From Primulina eburnea (taxonomy: Eukaryota; Streptophyta; Magnoliopsida; Lamiales; Gesneriaceae), in contig NC_133104.1 in the NCBI RefSeq assembly GCF_022965805.1, positions 36,500,682 through 36,564,681 on the forward strand: DNA of 64,000 nt, written 5' to 3'. Below are positions 1 to 12,429 of this stretch, one piece after another. A program made the translations under genes and the position numbers. The notes under the pieces were generated by a model, which saw nothing but the letters and a program-made list of their open reading frames with translations, ran no database searches and was not told where the DNA came from. Within the stretch, counting starts at the first letter, position 1, and each line of letters opens with the position of its first letter.

Positions 1-873
1 AATGTGGTTGCCTAGATTATGCTCAAAAGATATTCGACATCACTCTTAGAGATGAAGTATCATACAGCACGCTATTTCTTGGCTACTCACAAACTAGCTA
101 GTGCTCAAACTCTGTTATCTTGTTTAAAGAAAGGGAAATTTCAGGTCTGAAGCAAGATACGATCTCCTACATGGGAGTCCTCTCTGCATGTGCAAATCCA
201 TCGGCCGTTAGAGAAGGGAAGCAGATTCATGCTTTTGCAATGAGAAGGTTGTTCCGTGATCATCTTTTTGTTGCAAACTCACTTCTTGACTTCTACATTA
301 AATGTGGAAGACTTGATCTTTCGAAGAAGATTTTTTATCAGATTCCAAAAAAGGATATCGCATCTTGGGATAACATGATAATGGGGTTTGGAATGGTTGG
401 GGAATTGGATTCTGCTCTTAGTTTCTTTGAAGCTATGGAGGATGATGACGTTGAATTTAATTCAGTATCATATATAGCTGTTCTCTTTGCTTGTAGTCAT
501 GTTGGATTAGTTGGAAAGGTAAAAGCACACTTCCGTGACATGATAGTACAGTACATAACTCTCTCCGATATGCATTATGCTTGCATGGTGAATCTTCTTG
601 GGTGCTCCGGTCTTATGGAAAAAGCAGTGTTGCTAATCAATAATCTCAAGATTAAACCAGGTGTTAATATATGGGATGCTATACTTGGGGGCAAGTCGGC
701 TATATGGTGACGTGGGGCTTGGCTGTCGAGCAGCAGAACATTTACTTTAGCCGATGCCTGAACATTCTGGGTATTATGTATTGCTATCAAACATGTACGC
801 CGAAGCAGGGAGGTGGGATGAAGCAGATGGAATCAGAAAACTGATGAACACTACAGGCTGGGGAGGGAGAAAT
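1..873 (+). pseudogene. PPR (PLS-type) pseudogene, truncated and frameshifted
   Basis: This is the 3' part of a pentatricopeptide-repeat gene; the 5' part lies outside the window. Family members are organelle RNA-binding proteins. The reading frame starting at base 3 shows typical repeats (CGCLDYAQKIF, then LLDFYIKCGRLDLSKKIF, DIASWDNMIMGFG), followed by an E-domain-like part. It is broken three times: an in-frame TAG at 99-101, a frameshift near 700-708, and another stop in the continued frame at about 747. After the shift the recognisable E-domain text resumes (YVLLSNMYAEAGRWDEADGI). Homology ends at about 855-860, where the left terminal repeat of a transposon begins. I could not find the rest of the gene beyond that transposon. 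Three breaks plus a missing tail make a functional protein very unlikely. Confidence 0.85.
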
Positions 874-1080
874 TAATTTAAATTCTCCCCGGCCTGTCGT
901 TAATTTTTTTAAAATATTGCCCGCTTTTAAAATATTGCCCGCCGCGGACAGAAAAATTAATTATAAATTTTACCCGCCTTTTGCATAGGCGTGAGAATAT
1001 ATTTTTAAATTATAACATTTTAAATGCTTGCCCGCCTATTGCAGTGGCGAGCGAATTTAAATATTTTTAAAGTAGAATTC
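855..1080 (+). repeat. Left terminal inverted repeat of the 855-4728 element
   Basis: This matches the reverse complement of 4474-4728, with small gaps. It contains GC-rich blocks (CCCGCC/GGCGGG type) spaced by AT-rich stretches. Some of the short palindromes kept in the right copy are damaged here, so the two ends have diverged. Confidence 0.75.
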
Positions 1081-1930
1081 TTTTGTTTTTTATCACGTGT
1101 TCGTTTATTTTAGATATAATAATTTTGTTTTTTGTGTAATTATTGGTGGGTAATGTAAACCGACGAAATTAATATAATTTATTTTATGTAAAAAGATGAT
1201 TTAACATTACTATACAAAAAGATGGATTTGACCTCACGTGCAGAGACCATTATTATTGTCCTTCTATATGAATTGATATTGTTACACACTTATTGATGTA
1301 TATTTGATTGATAATTTTGGCTGTATCTTATCATATCTTTCAATGTCGACATGAATATCGTGAATTTGTATCGAATAATTAATGTTTTTGTATTTATTTG
1401 AAACACGAGTTGTCTTTAATTTTTTTTTAAAATATAGGCAATAAAGAATTCATGTATTGTTTCTCTATATATTTTGCTTGTTTTGCATCTGATAATAAGT
1501 ATTCTTTTCCGAGTTATTGTTCCGTCGGTGAATTTAAAGAGTGAAGAAATATTTGGCATCAATCAGTCCTGATTGAGGTATATCGCTAATTTTTCAAATA
1601 TGATATATCAATTTTTGTTTTGAAAATTACATCGATCTAAAAAATAATTTTCATACAAATAATTTATATTCATAATTATTTTTTGTTGTAGATTGAACGA
1701 CGAACGAAATATTTGTTCACGATAAAGGACATCTTTTTCGAGGTATATATCATAATTTCATAATTTAAATCTTATTAGATAAATACTTCTATTATTTTTT
1801 ATTGAACGAACCTAATTATATATTCCAAAAATATTTATGATCATTGATAAAAAATTTTTTATATCTTGTTTATAAAATATATGTGTGCGTAATATTTATG
1901 TATATTAAATCATGATGTATACACAAATTA

Positions 1931-1947
1931 TTATATATATATATTAT

Positions 1948-2030
<83 letters not shown>
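1931..2030. repeat. CA/TA microsatellite
   Basis: A short (CA)n tract runs directly into a long uninterrupted (TA)n tract. Both lie within the interior of the TIR element. Confidence 0.95.
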
Positions 2031-2034
<4 letters not shown>

Positions 2035-2270
2035 TGTTAGTATTTATAAATTATCGTTTTTTTTTCTGGTTTATATATCATAAAATTTATGAATTTCAAT
2101 GTCACGAACTTTTTAATATTTTTCGTACAAATCGTTCATTATTATTTTTGTGGTAGATTGTACAATAAATATTGAAGCACATAATCCACAACTTTCTACT
2201 TATTGTGGTCTATATCATAACTTTCCAATGTTAGTACTAGAAATGTTTATTTGACATATGAATTTTATTT

Positions 2271-2363
2271 GAAGTGTTAATACTAGAAATGTTTTTCTTT
2301 AAATTGAAAATTTATTTGAAGTGTTAATACTAGAAATGTTTTTCTTTAAATTGAAATTTTATT
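2271..2363. repeat. 47-bp tandem duplication
   Basis: Two nearly identical 47-bp units contain the core TGTTAATACTAGAAATG; a third, more diverged unit lies just upstream at about 2230-2270. The array sits just beyond the 3' end of the plant mobile domain ORF. Confidence 0.8.
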
Positions 2364-2413
2364 TTTAGATAAATTTAAATGCAGGTATGGATACAATTTA
2401 TTTTTAGATAAAT

Positions 2414-3130
2414 TTAAATAATAGTTGATGCAGTATACAGTTCACGGTAGAGGAATGCTAGTACAGCACTTCCCCAACTGTATTTTGAAACCTGATTCGT
2501 GTCTCGGAGAAGACGTAAGTACATCAAATTTACGGAACAACCATCTGAATCAGGTAACATACATCCTCTAATAATCATCAATGCCACACACCGAGTATAC
2601 CGCTCAACTTCTACATGTGTGCTATTATCGTTGATCAAAATTGATCTACAATATTGATCCAGCACTGACATTACCAATTTATTACCTCTGAATTGATTTA
2701 CGTGTGGCATAAAACCCAACCATTCAGCACATTGACTTTGCCACACGTGTGGCTTAAAAGATTCGTCAATGCCAGTAACATAAAAACCGTTAATATTTAG
2801 ATCCCATACCAGCTCAACATCTTGCAACGTTATTGTTGCCTCACCAACACGAAGATGAAATGTATGAGTCTCTCTACGCCATCTTTCAACGAGAGCCGTA
2901 ATCAAATGATTATCATATTTGAAGAATCCGCAACGAATAATGCCATAAAGACCCATATCATTTAAACGTGTAAGAACGCGATGATGCAGTATTTTATCTT
3001 CACACAATTTGGATATAATATTGTCGGATCGCCGCACCCTTAAAGTTCTATCCAAATTGTTTACACTTGATATATGAGTTTCTTGTCTATGTAAAACACT
3101 ACCATCTATTGGTCCAGCGTTAAATTCCAT
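2414..3130 (-). CDS. Plant mobile domain (PMD, MAIN-like) protein, C-terminally short
   Basis: The 238-residue frame starts with ATG and the GPIDGSVLHRQ segment usual for plant mobile domain (aminotransferase-like, PF10536) proteins. It goes on with LYGIIRCGFFKYDNHLITAL, ERWRRETHTFHL and GEATITLQDVELVWDLNING, all typical of the MAIN/MAIL group and of PMD proteins encoded by transposons. The family domain is usually longer (about 350 aa or more). Here it ends after FLYRELYTAST, close to the tandem repeats at 2271-2363, so the C-terminal part is missing or lies in an exon I cannot find. Its position inside an inverted-repeat element says it travels with the transposon. Whether it takes part in transposition is unknown. 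The PMD assignment is firm; function is not. Confidence 0.8.
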   Translation of the reverse strand: MEFNAGPIDGSVLHRQETHISSVNNLDRTLRVRRSDNIISKLCEDKILHHRVLTRLNDMGLYGIIRCGFFKYDNHLITALVERWRRETHTFHLRVGEATITLQDVELVWDLNINGFYVTGIDESFKPHVWQSQCAEWLGFMPHVNQFRGNKLVMSVLDQYCRSILINDNSTHVEVERYTRCVALMIIRGCMLPDSDGCSVNLMYLRLLRDTNQVSKYSWGSAVLAFLYRELYTASTII

Positions 3131-4473
3131 CTGTATTTCATATATAAAAAATTACCAGTTAGAAATAAATACATATTTATATATAATTTCATTGTGATTT
3201 AATTGATATAAATTTAATTATTATAGTCCATCTTAAGACACTAATTTTTAAAATATTCTTGTTTGTTAAAGATTTTATAATATAACATTGCATTATTTTA
3301 TAATCTTCAACTACATTTTTCACTATTACAACTTAGTGAATTATTTTTGATAAAAAACATTTGACCCATTTTATTCTCTAAAATTTCTCGAATAATAATT
3401 GAAATAAATATATTATATTACGCGATCTTTAATTTAACACTAAAAAATAATAAACATATAAAAGTTTATCTCGATGATTAAATTCATGTCTAATAATTTT
3501 TTAAATTTTATTTTATTTTTTATGTCTAATATTTTAATTAAATGATACTACTAAATCATAATTTTTTCTTCTACATTTTACAAATTATTAATATTACAAA
3601 ATATTAGATCTAATCTTAAAAAAAAACGCTACTACATACAAAGTAATAAATTTAATACGAAATATTACAAAATATTAGATCTAAATTTTAAATTCTTAAA
3701 GAATAGTTTGAATAGAATTGTGAAAATGATTATTTATATTAACAACGTATGTATTCATAAAAACAATGTAAAAAGCTAATTAACATATTTAGCAATTAAC
3801 ATAATTAATATGTTAGTTTGATTAGTTATTTAATCTAATGCCAAATTTAATTATGATGATAATAGGAAATAATCCCTCTTATTTGACTTAATTTAACGTG
3901 TTTTGTGTCATTATGAAAATGATTCAAAGGATATAATTAAAATTTAATTTAATTAAGTGCTAGTTTTAAAAACTAACTTAAAGTTAAATTTGATCATAAA
4001 CATACATGTGTAGAAGGTAATTTTAAATCTCTAATAATATATCATTTTTACGTAAACATAATAAATAAAAACACTTCAATAATATTTATGATAACAAATT
4101 AACAAATAAATATATCATAACAAAAATTAGGATAAAAATTTTAACGAATTAAGATTAAAAATTTCTAAACATAAATTAAAATTAATATAATACAACCATC
4201 AAATAAAATAATTGAATACAAATAATTTTAACAATACTTAGAAATATTACTTACATTTTAATAAGATATGCACGATAATACCAATATCTACGCTTCCTGA
4301 AATAAATCAAAAGATAGAAGGTATAAAATTATTAGAATTCAAAATTTTATTAAAAAAACTTGAGACGAAAAATAAATTAAATTCATACCGACAAACCTTT
4401 GAACACAATATAAGTGACAAACTTTGAATACAAAATGTAAGTTAATTTCTCATTTATATATATAGAAGAATTC

Positions 4474-4728
4474 TAATTTAAAAATATTTAAATTCGCCCG
4501 CCACTGCAATAGGCGGGCAAGCATTTAAAATTTTATAATTTAAAAATATATTCCCCGCCTATGCAAAAGCCGGTAAAATTTAAAATTAATTTTTTTACCC
4601 CGCCTTTGCATAAAAGCGGGCAATATTTAAAAAAAATTAACTCTCTCCCGCCTGTCGTACAGGCGGGGGAGAATTTAAATTAATTTCTCCCTCCCCCGCC
4701 TCCCCTACAGGCGGAGGCGGGGGAGGGG
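4474..4728 (-). repeat. Right terminal inverted repeat made of an array of small hairpins
   Basis: Four to five short palindromes with CCCGCC/GGCGGG arms and 8-10 base loops follow each other at about 4496-4518, 4554-4573, 4599-4620, 4647-4670 and 4693-4725. They are separated by AT-rich spacers. The block is the inverted partner of 855-1080. Confidence 0.75.
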
Positions 4729-5531
4729 AAAACAATTACTCCCCCCATTTGGAAGGGCGGGGGAGTAAAAGTTTTATTTATTTATTTTTTTAATTTTTTT
4801 CACAATATTTTAATAAATTTTTGAAAACTACCGTAATCTGGTAAAAAACCCCAGATACATGGCTTTATTTCTGTAAAAAGGTTGGATCCCTATATGTATC
4901 TTGCCAACTCAGGTTAATGGCTGGGAGCACATTCTATTCCTTCTGAGTTGAGAAGAACTGTGGAAGAACGATTGGAAGTTAAAAAAAAAAAAAAGGAAAC
5001 TGCTGCAGAGTATGCAGAGTGAAGAGAATAGGCACCAGGATAGCTAACTTCAAACTGAGAAACAAGGAAACATCAGAGATGATTGGAATTTGCCAATGAA
5101 TGCCAGGTATGACTGCCAGACTTCCGGGTCGCTGAAGAATCTCACAGTTTCTTTGTGAGTTGAGCCTTCACAGGTCAACAAGTGATACAATAATGACAAA
5201 CCACGATTATTAAATTTGTGCATCTTTACAACTCTCATGTCTTACTGATAGTGATTTTGATAGGTGTAGAAGTTGTATCTTTCTTTATTGATTTGCAGTT
5301 TGATTTGAGAAACTTTTATAGTTGGAGAGTAGGGATGACTTTAAAGTAGTTTATCTTAACAAGATTTACAATGCATGAATCTCTCAAACAAAATAACTAG
5401 CTGTGTTCTCGAACACAGATAAATGCAAATACCTGGTGCTTTGAAAAACATCCAGCAAAAGGCTGCTGATGTTGCAAAAAGAATTACACATTCGCAACTG
5501 TACAAATGATGCAGATTGCTGAGAAGCATTT
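4729..5531. other. Intergenic, 3' flank of the CIPK gene
   Basis: I see no gene here. A further GC-rich palindrome (CTCCCCC...GGGGGAG, 4740-4767) follows the transposon end. The rest is ordinary AT-rich sequence that probably includes the 3' UTR of the minus-strand kinase gene. Confidence 0.5.
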
Positions 5532-8500
5532 CTACTTCATTTCCTGCATTTCCTCTTCAGTTTTCCAAACTACATCCTGGAGACTTGTTGATAAATTTTT
5601 ATAGAACTGCATCAAAGAAAAACAAAAATACATAAACTGAGTCGAGAAGGAAACAGAAAGATGGTGTTTCAGGACACACATGGGGGTGGGGCACTAGAAC
5701 CTACCACCTTCAATGGAATAGGCCATGCCAACAAGCTAAGAGGTTTTCCGCAATCATTCAAGGAACTATTATAAGAACATTATTTTTACAGAACAAAAAA
5801 AGATCAAATTTGGCAAACCGGTGGACCTTGTGGAACTCCAGTGTGTCACCCTTTGTCTTTCGAACTTCAACCATATGCAGTGATGGAGCAACTTGAAAAA
5901 CCTGATTCGAGAACATTATTGGTGTTAACATTTTAAAGAAGTATAGATATGGATACTTTGATGGTAAGTTGAAAGATGAAACCATCTGGGTAAGAGTTGC
6001 TGAAAACCACTCTTTGTATCGCCGTACCTCAGTGGCTACATTAAGGTTGCCTTTTCTTCCAGCTTTCATGTTTTCAAGCCTCAACTGGGAAAATGACATC
6101 AAATTCATGAATGAATTATTTTCTTGTCTGAACTTAAAATACAGATTCTACTACCGAAATCTTATATAAGTACAAAATATATTCAAGTTTACCTTGTAAT
6201 TCTTCTTGTGAACATCAAAACCAAGAGGCTTTGCAGCTTCTTCAATTTTGCTAATTATCTCATTAGCAGGCCTTTTAGAAGCGAACCTTGTCTCTCTCTT
6301 AAAATCCTGTCACAAAAGAATGAGCAAAACATAGAGAAAAATGGGTAATGTCACTCTCTAAACATCAAAGAAACAGAAGGGTTTCATATGACCGAGGATC
6401 TGTCGCCATATCAAAATCTATAATTGAAGGAAATGATACAATTCAAATATTTTGACCTTGTTTGCATGAAATAGATTCCCAAGATTAAGGCCTCTAGACA
6501 TGGATATTAACTCGAAGGCATTCATTGGAGTTGGGTTCTCCTCCTTGTTCTCCATCACGTGATATTCCTACGTCAAGAAACTCTAACCAGATTTCGCTTT
6601 GCACGTTAAACATTCGACATAATTCAGAAAGTTAGCAAAATGCACCTCAGAGTCCTTAAACACGGCTTCCACATCATCAAGGTTTCTCTCTTTTTTCTCA
6701 TCAAATACTGGTGGTCTGTAATCCTTCTTAAACCACTCATCCTTCAAGATTTTAGGAATTGTGATGCGCTGAAAAACGTCACAAAATTTTACAGAGAACT
6801 TGTGAAAATAAACATTATTAATTAGCATGAGATGTTAATGAGGTAGCTGGTAGGGAGCTATTTTCATACTTACATTTACAGGATTTGGATCCAAGATTTG
6901 AGCAATCAATTTCATGGCACTGAAAGAAATCCAAGGTGGGCAGGTAAATTCGGCGGACGATATCTATACATAATCAAGAAAAAAAGTTAGTGAATCTGTC
7001 GAAGCAATAAAGGAAGTTAACTAGCAAAAAAGATTATAAAGTTGCCAAGAGATATGCTTACTTTTTTGTACAAATTCATGAGGTTGGAATCATCGAAAGG
7101 TAAGTAACCTGCGAGTAACACGAAAAGGATGACTCCGCACGACCACAAGTCTGCGGCTGCTCCATCATAACCTCGATCATTGATAACCTACTCCGATAAT
7201 CATCTCATTGATCACAAAGAGGAGAAAAAGACAAAAATGAAAGTGGTATAATTCAAAAATCATACCTCAGGAGCAACATAGTTTGGTGTTCCACACGTCG
7301 TATGCAACAGACCATCATCCTGGCACATCAAAGTTTATAAGAATTCTACTTTGATTCCAAAATTTGCATACAATCAAAGCACATAGTGAGTGCAACTTAA
7401 AGCATTTCATCATCTCCATCTGTTGGCCTAAACATTAGTTTGCGTCCATGAATTAATTGTCCAACACATTAAGCGTTTTAATATAAGCCTCGACGAACTA
7501 AGGTTCATGTAGGCTGCAGGAACTGCAAAGGATTGGTCAATAACTTCCAATGCCCACGTTGCAAGTAGTAGATGTCGGCAGTTAAAGAACTGACTCAGGG
7601 AACCAGTGCGAGGAACCATTCCTTTAAAAGAGCAGAAACACGAAAAAATGAAGCCCCATCAACACATCATCAATCAAATACTCTCAAAAGAGCAATCTAC
7701 AAAACTGCATCTCTGCAATTTTAGTTTCATATTTTCCAAGCTTTAGGGCCTTATTTTCTTAGTTCCCGTCATTTTCATTTCTAATTTTCAATAAATGTTG
7801 CATTGAGTTCCTTTCAGCAGTATAAATTTTCGTCTCCAGTGCACAAATTTATAGTTTTATCTTTTGCTTTGATTGCATCTCATTCTAAGGAGAATAGAAC
7901 GGACGGTCAAATTAGGAATCCAAATCGTTTGATATTTAGCTGTTAGATTTATTGTCAAATTCACACAAAATTGGTAGTTTTATACCCCTATCACGCCTGA
8001 ATTTTTAATATTTTGTCAAAACACTACGTGTGTACAACAATGCTTTTCACGACTATCTAAATTCTAAGCACATGAACAATGTAAATACTGAATGTTAAAT
8101 AATTTAAGAACAAATCATGATTCTGCAATCAATAATCACCTGGACTTGCTGGGACAAAGCACTCAATCCAAAATCAGAAACTTTGAGGTCTCCAGAAGCA
8201 TCCAGCAATAAATTTTCTGGCTGCACCAGTAAAGATATGGACTATAATTTTTAATTTTTTTCATCAATTCAAGGTCAAAACACATACCTTCAAATCCCTG
8301 TGGTAGACTCCCCTACTATGGCAAAAATCAACAGCATTAATCAGTTGCTGAAAATATTTTCTTGCTTCGTCTTCTTGCATCCGTCCGTGATTTACCTTCA
8401 TCGATACAAATGTTCAAATCAGACGAGGTTTCCATAATTCATATCATAAAATCTAGAAAACATACAAGAAGTGGAAATATCCATCTTCTGTAACGTACTT

Positions 8501-9291
8501 CACAAGATACAGAAAACGCCTATTCGTTTGAAGGGGAATAAATTTCTCATCTTACAATTTTGTCAAAGAGCTCCCCTCCACTGACAAATTCCATTACCAT
8601 AAATATCTTGGCCTTGCTCGCCATCACCTGATAATGATATATCATAAGAATTGCAGGTAACACAACCAAAAAGAGCAGGGAGAAAGAAGACGACCTCCAA
8701 CTTTACAACATAAGAATTGGTCCAAGAAGCAAAAGAAAGTGGTGCTTTGTGAAAGTTTTAGAATGTCTGTACTACAATTTGACAAAGGCCTAAAGATTCG
8801 TGTAGAGACAAACCTCGTACAATTGAACAACATTGGGATGCTTTACCAATTTCATTGTGGTAATCTCTCGCTTAATCTGTCAAATTTATACACAAGATAT
8901 GTTAGAGCCAGAATAGAAGTTTTATTATACCAAATTCGAGGGAAAAAAAAGGTCCATAACTAGTAAGATGAATTGAATACCACACAGACAAGCTCCTACC
9001 ATCAAGGTGGCCACCACACATGTAGTTCCAAATTACATAAATAACTCGTCCATTGGATATCATTGAATTCGATACAAAGGCTTTGAGGCATATCGAAAAA
9101 TGAAAAAGAAAGTTAACCTGCTCAGATAGTTTGTGCTTGAGAACCTTATCCTTGTCAAAAATCTTGATCGCCACAGGCTGTCCATTCTCAGTATTCCTAG
9201 CGAATTTAACTTTTGCAAATGTTCCCTCACCGATAGTTCTTCCAATCTCATACTTTCCAATTATTATCCGCCTCACTTTGGATTGATTCAT
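5532..9291 (-). CDS. CIPK: CBL-interacting protein kinase (CIPK3/CIPK26-like), 14 exons
   Basis: SnRK3-type serine/threonine kinase, activated by calcineurin-B-like calcium sensors in stress and ion-transport signalling. Exons (minus): 9118-9291, 8814-8876, 8556-8627, 8288-8395, 8140-8220, 7266-7319, 7062-7187, 6874-6963, 6646-6768, 6457-6567, 6193-6306, 6028-6084, 5827-5901, 5532-5606. All are multiples of three with GT-AG borders and give 440 aa, the usual family length. Visible: glycine loop GEGTFAKV (21-28), K43 in VAIK, HRDLKPEN with D137, DFG 155-157, activation loop ending APE184, NAF motif within [12 protein letters not shown] (NAF 313-315) for CBL binding, and the phosphatase-interaction region [15 protein letters not shown] is followed by MNQSKVRR. 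No defect is seen. The multi-intron layout and wording fit the CIPK3/9/23/26 clade, nearest to CIPK3 or CIPK26; the exact orthologue needs a tree. Confidence 0.95.
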
Positions 9292-10540
9292 TCGCTTATG
9301 ATTATAGAGTATGTTCTCCTCTTAACTCGCACCCTCCACTTTTAAATAGAAAATTTCCTGCACTGACTGATCATAAGTGTACGCAGTCAAACATTTTACT
9401 AACTTTAAAACCCAGTAAGATTTCTGCAATTTATAGCGAATATCAAATCGAACACGACAAATGGATTCAATACAACTGAAAGAAAAAAAAAATTGCAAAG
9501 GCCAGGAATTTATGATGTACATCTACGAATAAAAGAGCAGAATCACCAATTGTATGAGTCGAGACAATGATAAGTACCATTTCTTTAAAAGAAGTTACAG
9601 ATTAAAATATACTAAATCGATGGCATTCCTAGATTATGCAAATGATGACTAAAAAACAGAACAAATCAGTCAATAATAGAATAAAAAAACCCCAGAAAAT
9701 CATCAATCATGCCAACAAACTGTGAAGAAGATATTTAATTATCACTAATTCCAACACTAAATCTCAAACCACAAGCTAAACCAAAAAGGAAAACCAATTA
9801 TAACTTAAACAACACTGAATCAAAATCAGCTAAAAATCTCTCAACTTTCCCACCAAATTCCAACCAACCTTAAAGAAACCTTTTTTATTTACTATTTTGA
9901 ACTCGCCCAAGATTCCCAAGATCCAGCAAAAAGCTTTGAAGAACCTTGAAGTCAAAAGAAAATCTCACAACAGTCTCAACTTTCTGCACACAAATACTAT
10001 ACAAGAATTGAAATGATGAGCGACGAAGAGGATAAGCTTGAAGTTTTCGAAATGGACCTTTACAGATTGCTCCACCTGAAGTACAAAGCGGCTCAATACT
10101 TCAAAATAAAAGATTTCTAACCAAAAAAGAATAAAAAGAAGCTAGTACGTAAATGGCTAATAAACACTAGGTGACAGAAACCACAGAAAACACGCATCAG
10201 AATAAAGAATCCAAGATTCACCCCACCAGAAATTTGAAAAAAAAAATAACGATAGATTAAGATTAGATAACAATATATTGAAGTTCCAAAATAACTGCTA
10301 TAATGATAATAATTGTGATAAGGTAACGTTCGTACAGTTCGAACAGAGGAGCTAACCTTGTCACTGTTCTTTTTCTTGGTAGTGATCGCATGGAAATCGT
10401 GTGTAATTGGTGCAAGGGACCGCCATTATCTTATTTTTTTAAAAAAAACTTAACAACTTAAAAACATACTTTTTTATATTTTTAAACCCAAGTACCCAAC
10501 CAATCAATTTTTGACTTACCTATATTATAATAAATTTGAG
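9292..10540 (-). promoter_or_regulatory. Upstream region / probable 5' UTR of the CIPK gene
   Basis: No ORF of note. On the minus strand a possible UTR donor (GACAAG|GTTAGC near 10360) and an acceptor (GTGCAG|GAAATT near 9355) would allow a 1-kb leader intron before the start codon. This is only a reading of splice-like strings; the core promoter is not identifiable with confidence. Confidence 0.35.
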
Positions 10541-10726
10541 AGTAAATCTCTTGTGAGACGGTCGCACGAATTTTTATCTGTGATATGAATCAACCATAGC
10601 GATATTCACAATAAAAAGTAATACTTTTAGCATAAAAAGTATATTTATTTTTTCATGGATCACCTAAATAAAAGATCTGTCTCATAAAATACGACCCGTG
10701 AGACCGTCTTACACAAGTTTTTGCAT
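10541..10726 (+). mobile_element. MITE-like dispersed repeat, copy 1 (GTGAGACGGTC family)
   Basis: About 186 bp, with ends that are inverted forms of one another (TTGTGAGACGGTC... and ...GACCGTCTTACACAAG). The middle is conserved (ATATTCACAATAAAAAGTAA, CATGGATCACC). The same unit recurs at 15255-15435 in inverted orientation, at 49495-49650, and in decayed form at 42640-42765. Confidence 0.8.
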
Positions 10727-11399
10727 AAATTTTAATGATTATTTTTGCTTCCGAGATTTACTCAGCAAGTTCTCAGAAAATTGGGTTGTCGTATCAATAT
10801 GCAAAGAAAGGGCATGATATTCAATTCGTGATCAAACTATGAATTTTTATAGCATAAAAATTATGGTCAAGTTATATGATATTTATTAGTGAATGTTGTT
10901 GATCATATGATCCATGATATTCATGAGCTAATTGGCAATAAATTCAATGGAGTTTCTATCTTTCATGTATTAACCAATCATATTCATTCATCAACATGCT
11001 CATTTATCATATAACTTGTTTTCATATTTATATCATATCATTTACAAGATGCATTTTTATCAATATATAACAACGATAATTGTATTATGAATCATTAAAG
11101 AAATGCATAATACAAGTACATATATATTCAGAGAGCACGAATCCATTGAAAATCATGATGAAGTTATACTATGCTCATGAATTACATCAAAGAATAAGTC
11201 CAACTTACTCTCAAAGCTTAAGAACGCTTGTTGGAGTGGTTTTTGTTTATTCTAGGCTGTCAAAATTACACTAACATCAATTAATATCATCATTTTAATG
11301 TTAATCTTGAAAATTACCCCTACTCTATGATTTACATAACAATAAATTGAAGGAAAACTTGTAGCTCTAAGTTTCAAATTCCGTGTAAAACTCTAATAT

Positions 11400-12145
11400 G
11401 ACTTTTATCAGAGGTGAAGATGGATGTTCGGGTACAATTTGAGGAAGAAACGTGAGGAACCCAAGGTTCTCTTTATTTTTCGTGTATGGTAGTGAATAAT
11501 GATAGAAATATTGAAGCCCTCACGTTTTAAGTCAAAATTTCGCAGATAGAGAGTTGGGTCGGGTATATTTAGCCAGTAAAACGAGTTCTGCTGGGCTCTA
11601 TGGTGAGCCTTTTTAGCATCTGGGGCGCACCCTACTAGAACTAAACTTGATTTTCTTGCTTTAGTAGTGCCGGGCAATCCATTTTGGCCGTTGGGGCGTC
11701 CTTCCCTCGAATTTTCCAGCATTTTCTTCCTTTCAAGCTTTCTAAATCATCCTTATATCAATAGTTTTCATTTCTTTCCTATCACATTCATTGATCACTA
11801 TCTATACCTGCTCAAACATGTTCCCAACATTTTATTTCCACAACCACCAACATCCATCGTACAATTTCTCAATACTCATTGCTTTTATATCCATCAAATA
11901 TCACAATATGTTTACACATTTCAATGTCGATACTAATGCATCAATGTCATAGAAGTACTGTCAATTCATTTACATTGTTTGCACATACATATTTCATTTC
12001 ACAAAATGCATGCATGATACTAAATTACCATATATCATATCATATTGAACTTAAACCTATCGTATCGAATGTTTTAAACCCCAAATGGTAGCCATACCAA
12101 TGTAATTATCAATTAGATCATTTGTAGAGATAATCGGGCATTACA
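11400..12145 (-). repeat. LTR-like sequence, minus orientation
   Basis: Read on the minus strand, it begins TGTAATGCCCGATT at 12145. This resembles the starts of the solo LTRs at 23711 and 46040 (TATAATGCCCGAG, TGTAATGCCCGA). About 430-590 bases inside come GC-rich paired motifs (GACGCCCCAACGGCC, GGTGCGCCCCAGATG), as in those LTRs. The other end and a TSD could not be fixed; an end near 11079 is possible. Confidence 0.45.
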
Positions 12146-12429
12146 ACAATGCACATCGCTCAAACTTTCAAATAATCTTAAAAATCCCATAGCATTAGTT
12201 CAAGGGAATTTCAATTTTTCATTCTAGATTCCAGATATTTTTATCAGTTTTATTTCAGTTTCTAGCATTTTCATTAACTTTAATATATTTGATAGGGGTC
12301 ATATTTAATATTTTATTGCATTTTTTAAGTCTATGATTCCATAAGTTTGTATGTGTTGTGTCAACATTTCATTCATTTTGTCGTTAAATGTTGCATATGA
12401 TCATGGCTCACCTCGATTTATTGATTTGT

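Larger units (their letters stand above)
855..4728. mobile_element. TIR/foldback-type DNA transposon carrying a plant mobile domain ORF
   Basis: About 220-250 bp at each end are inverted copies of each other (855-1080 against 4474-4728), enclosing about 3.4 kb of AT-rich DNA with one minus-strand ORF. Long hairpin-rich terminal repeats are known from foldback elements and some Mutator-like elements, so I infer one of these. No transposase of either kind is visible. A target-site duplication is not clear: the flanks AACACTAC (left) and AACAATTAC (right) are only roughly alike, so the outer ends are uncertain by some tens of bases. Confidence 0.7.

Noticed and set aside
4860..5000. Possible 3' remainder of the PPR gene beyond the transposon
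   Set aside because: Short tryptophan/glycine words look slightly like an E-domain tail, but no frame gives a continuous match.
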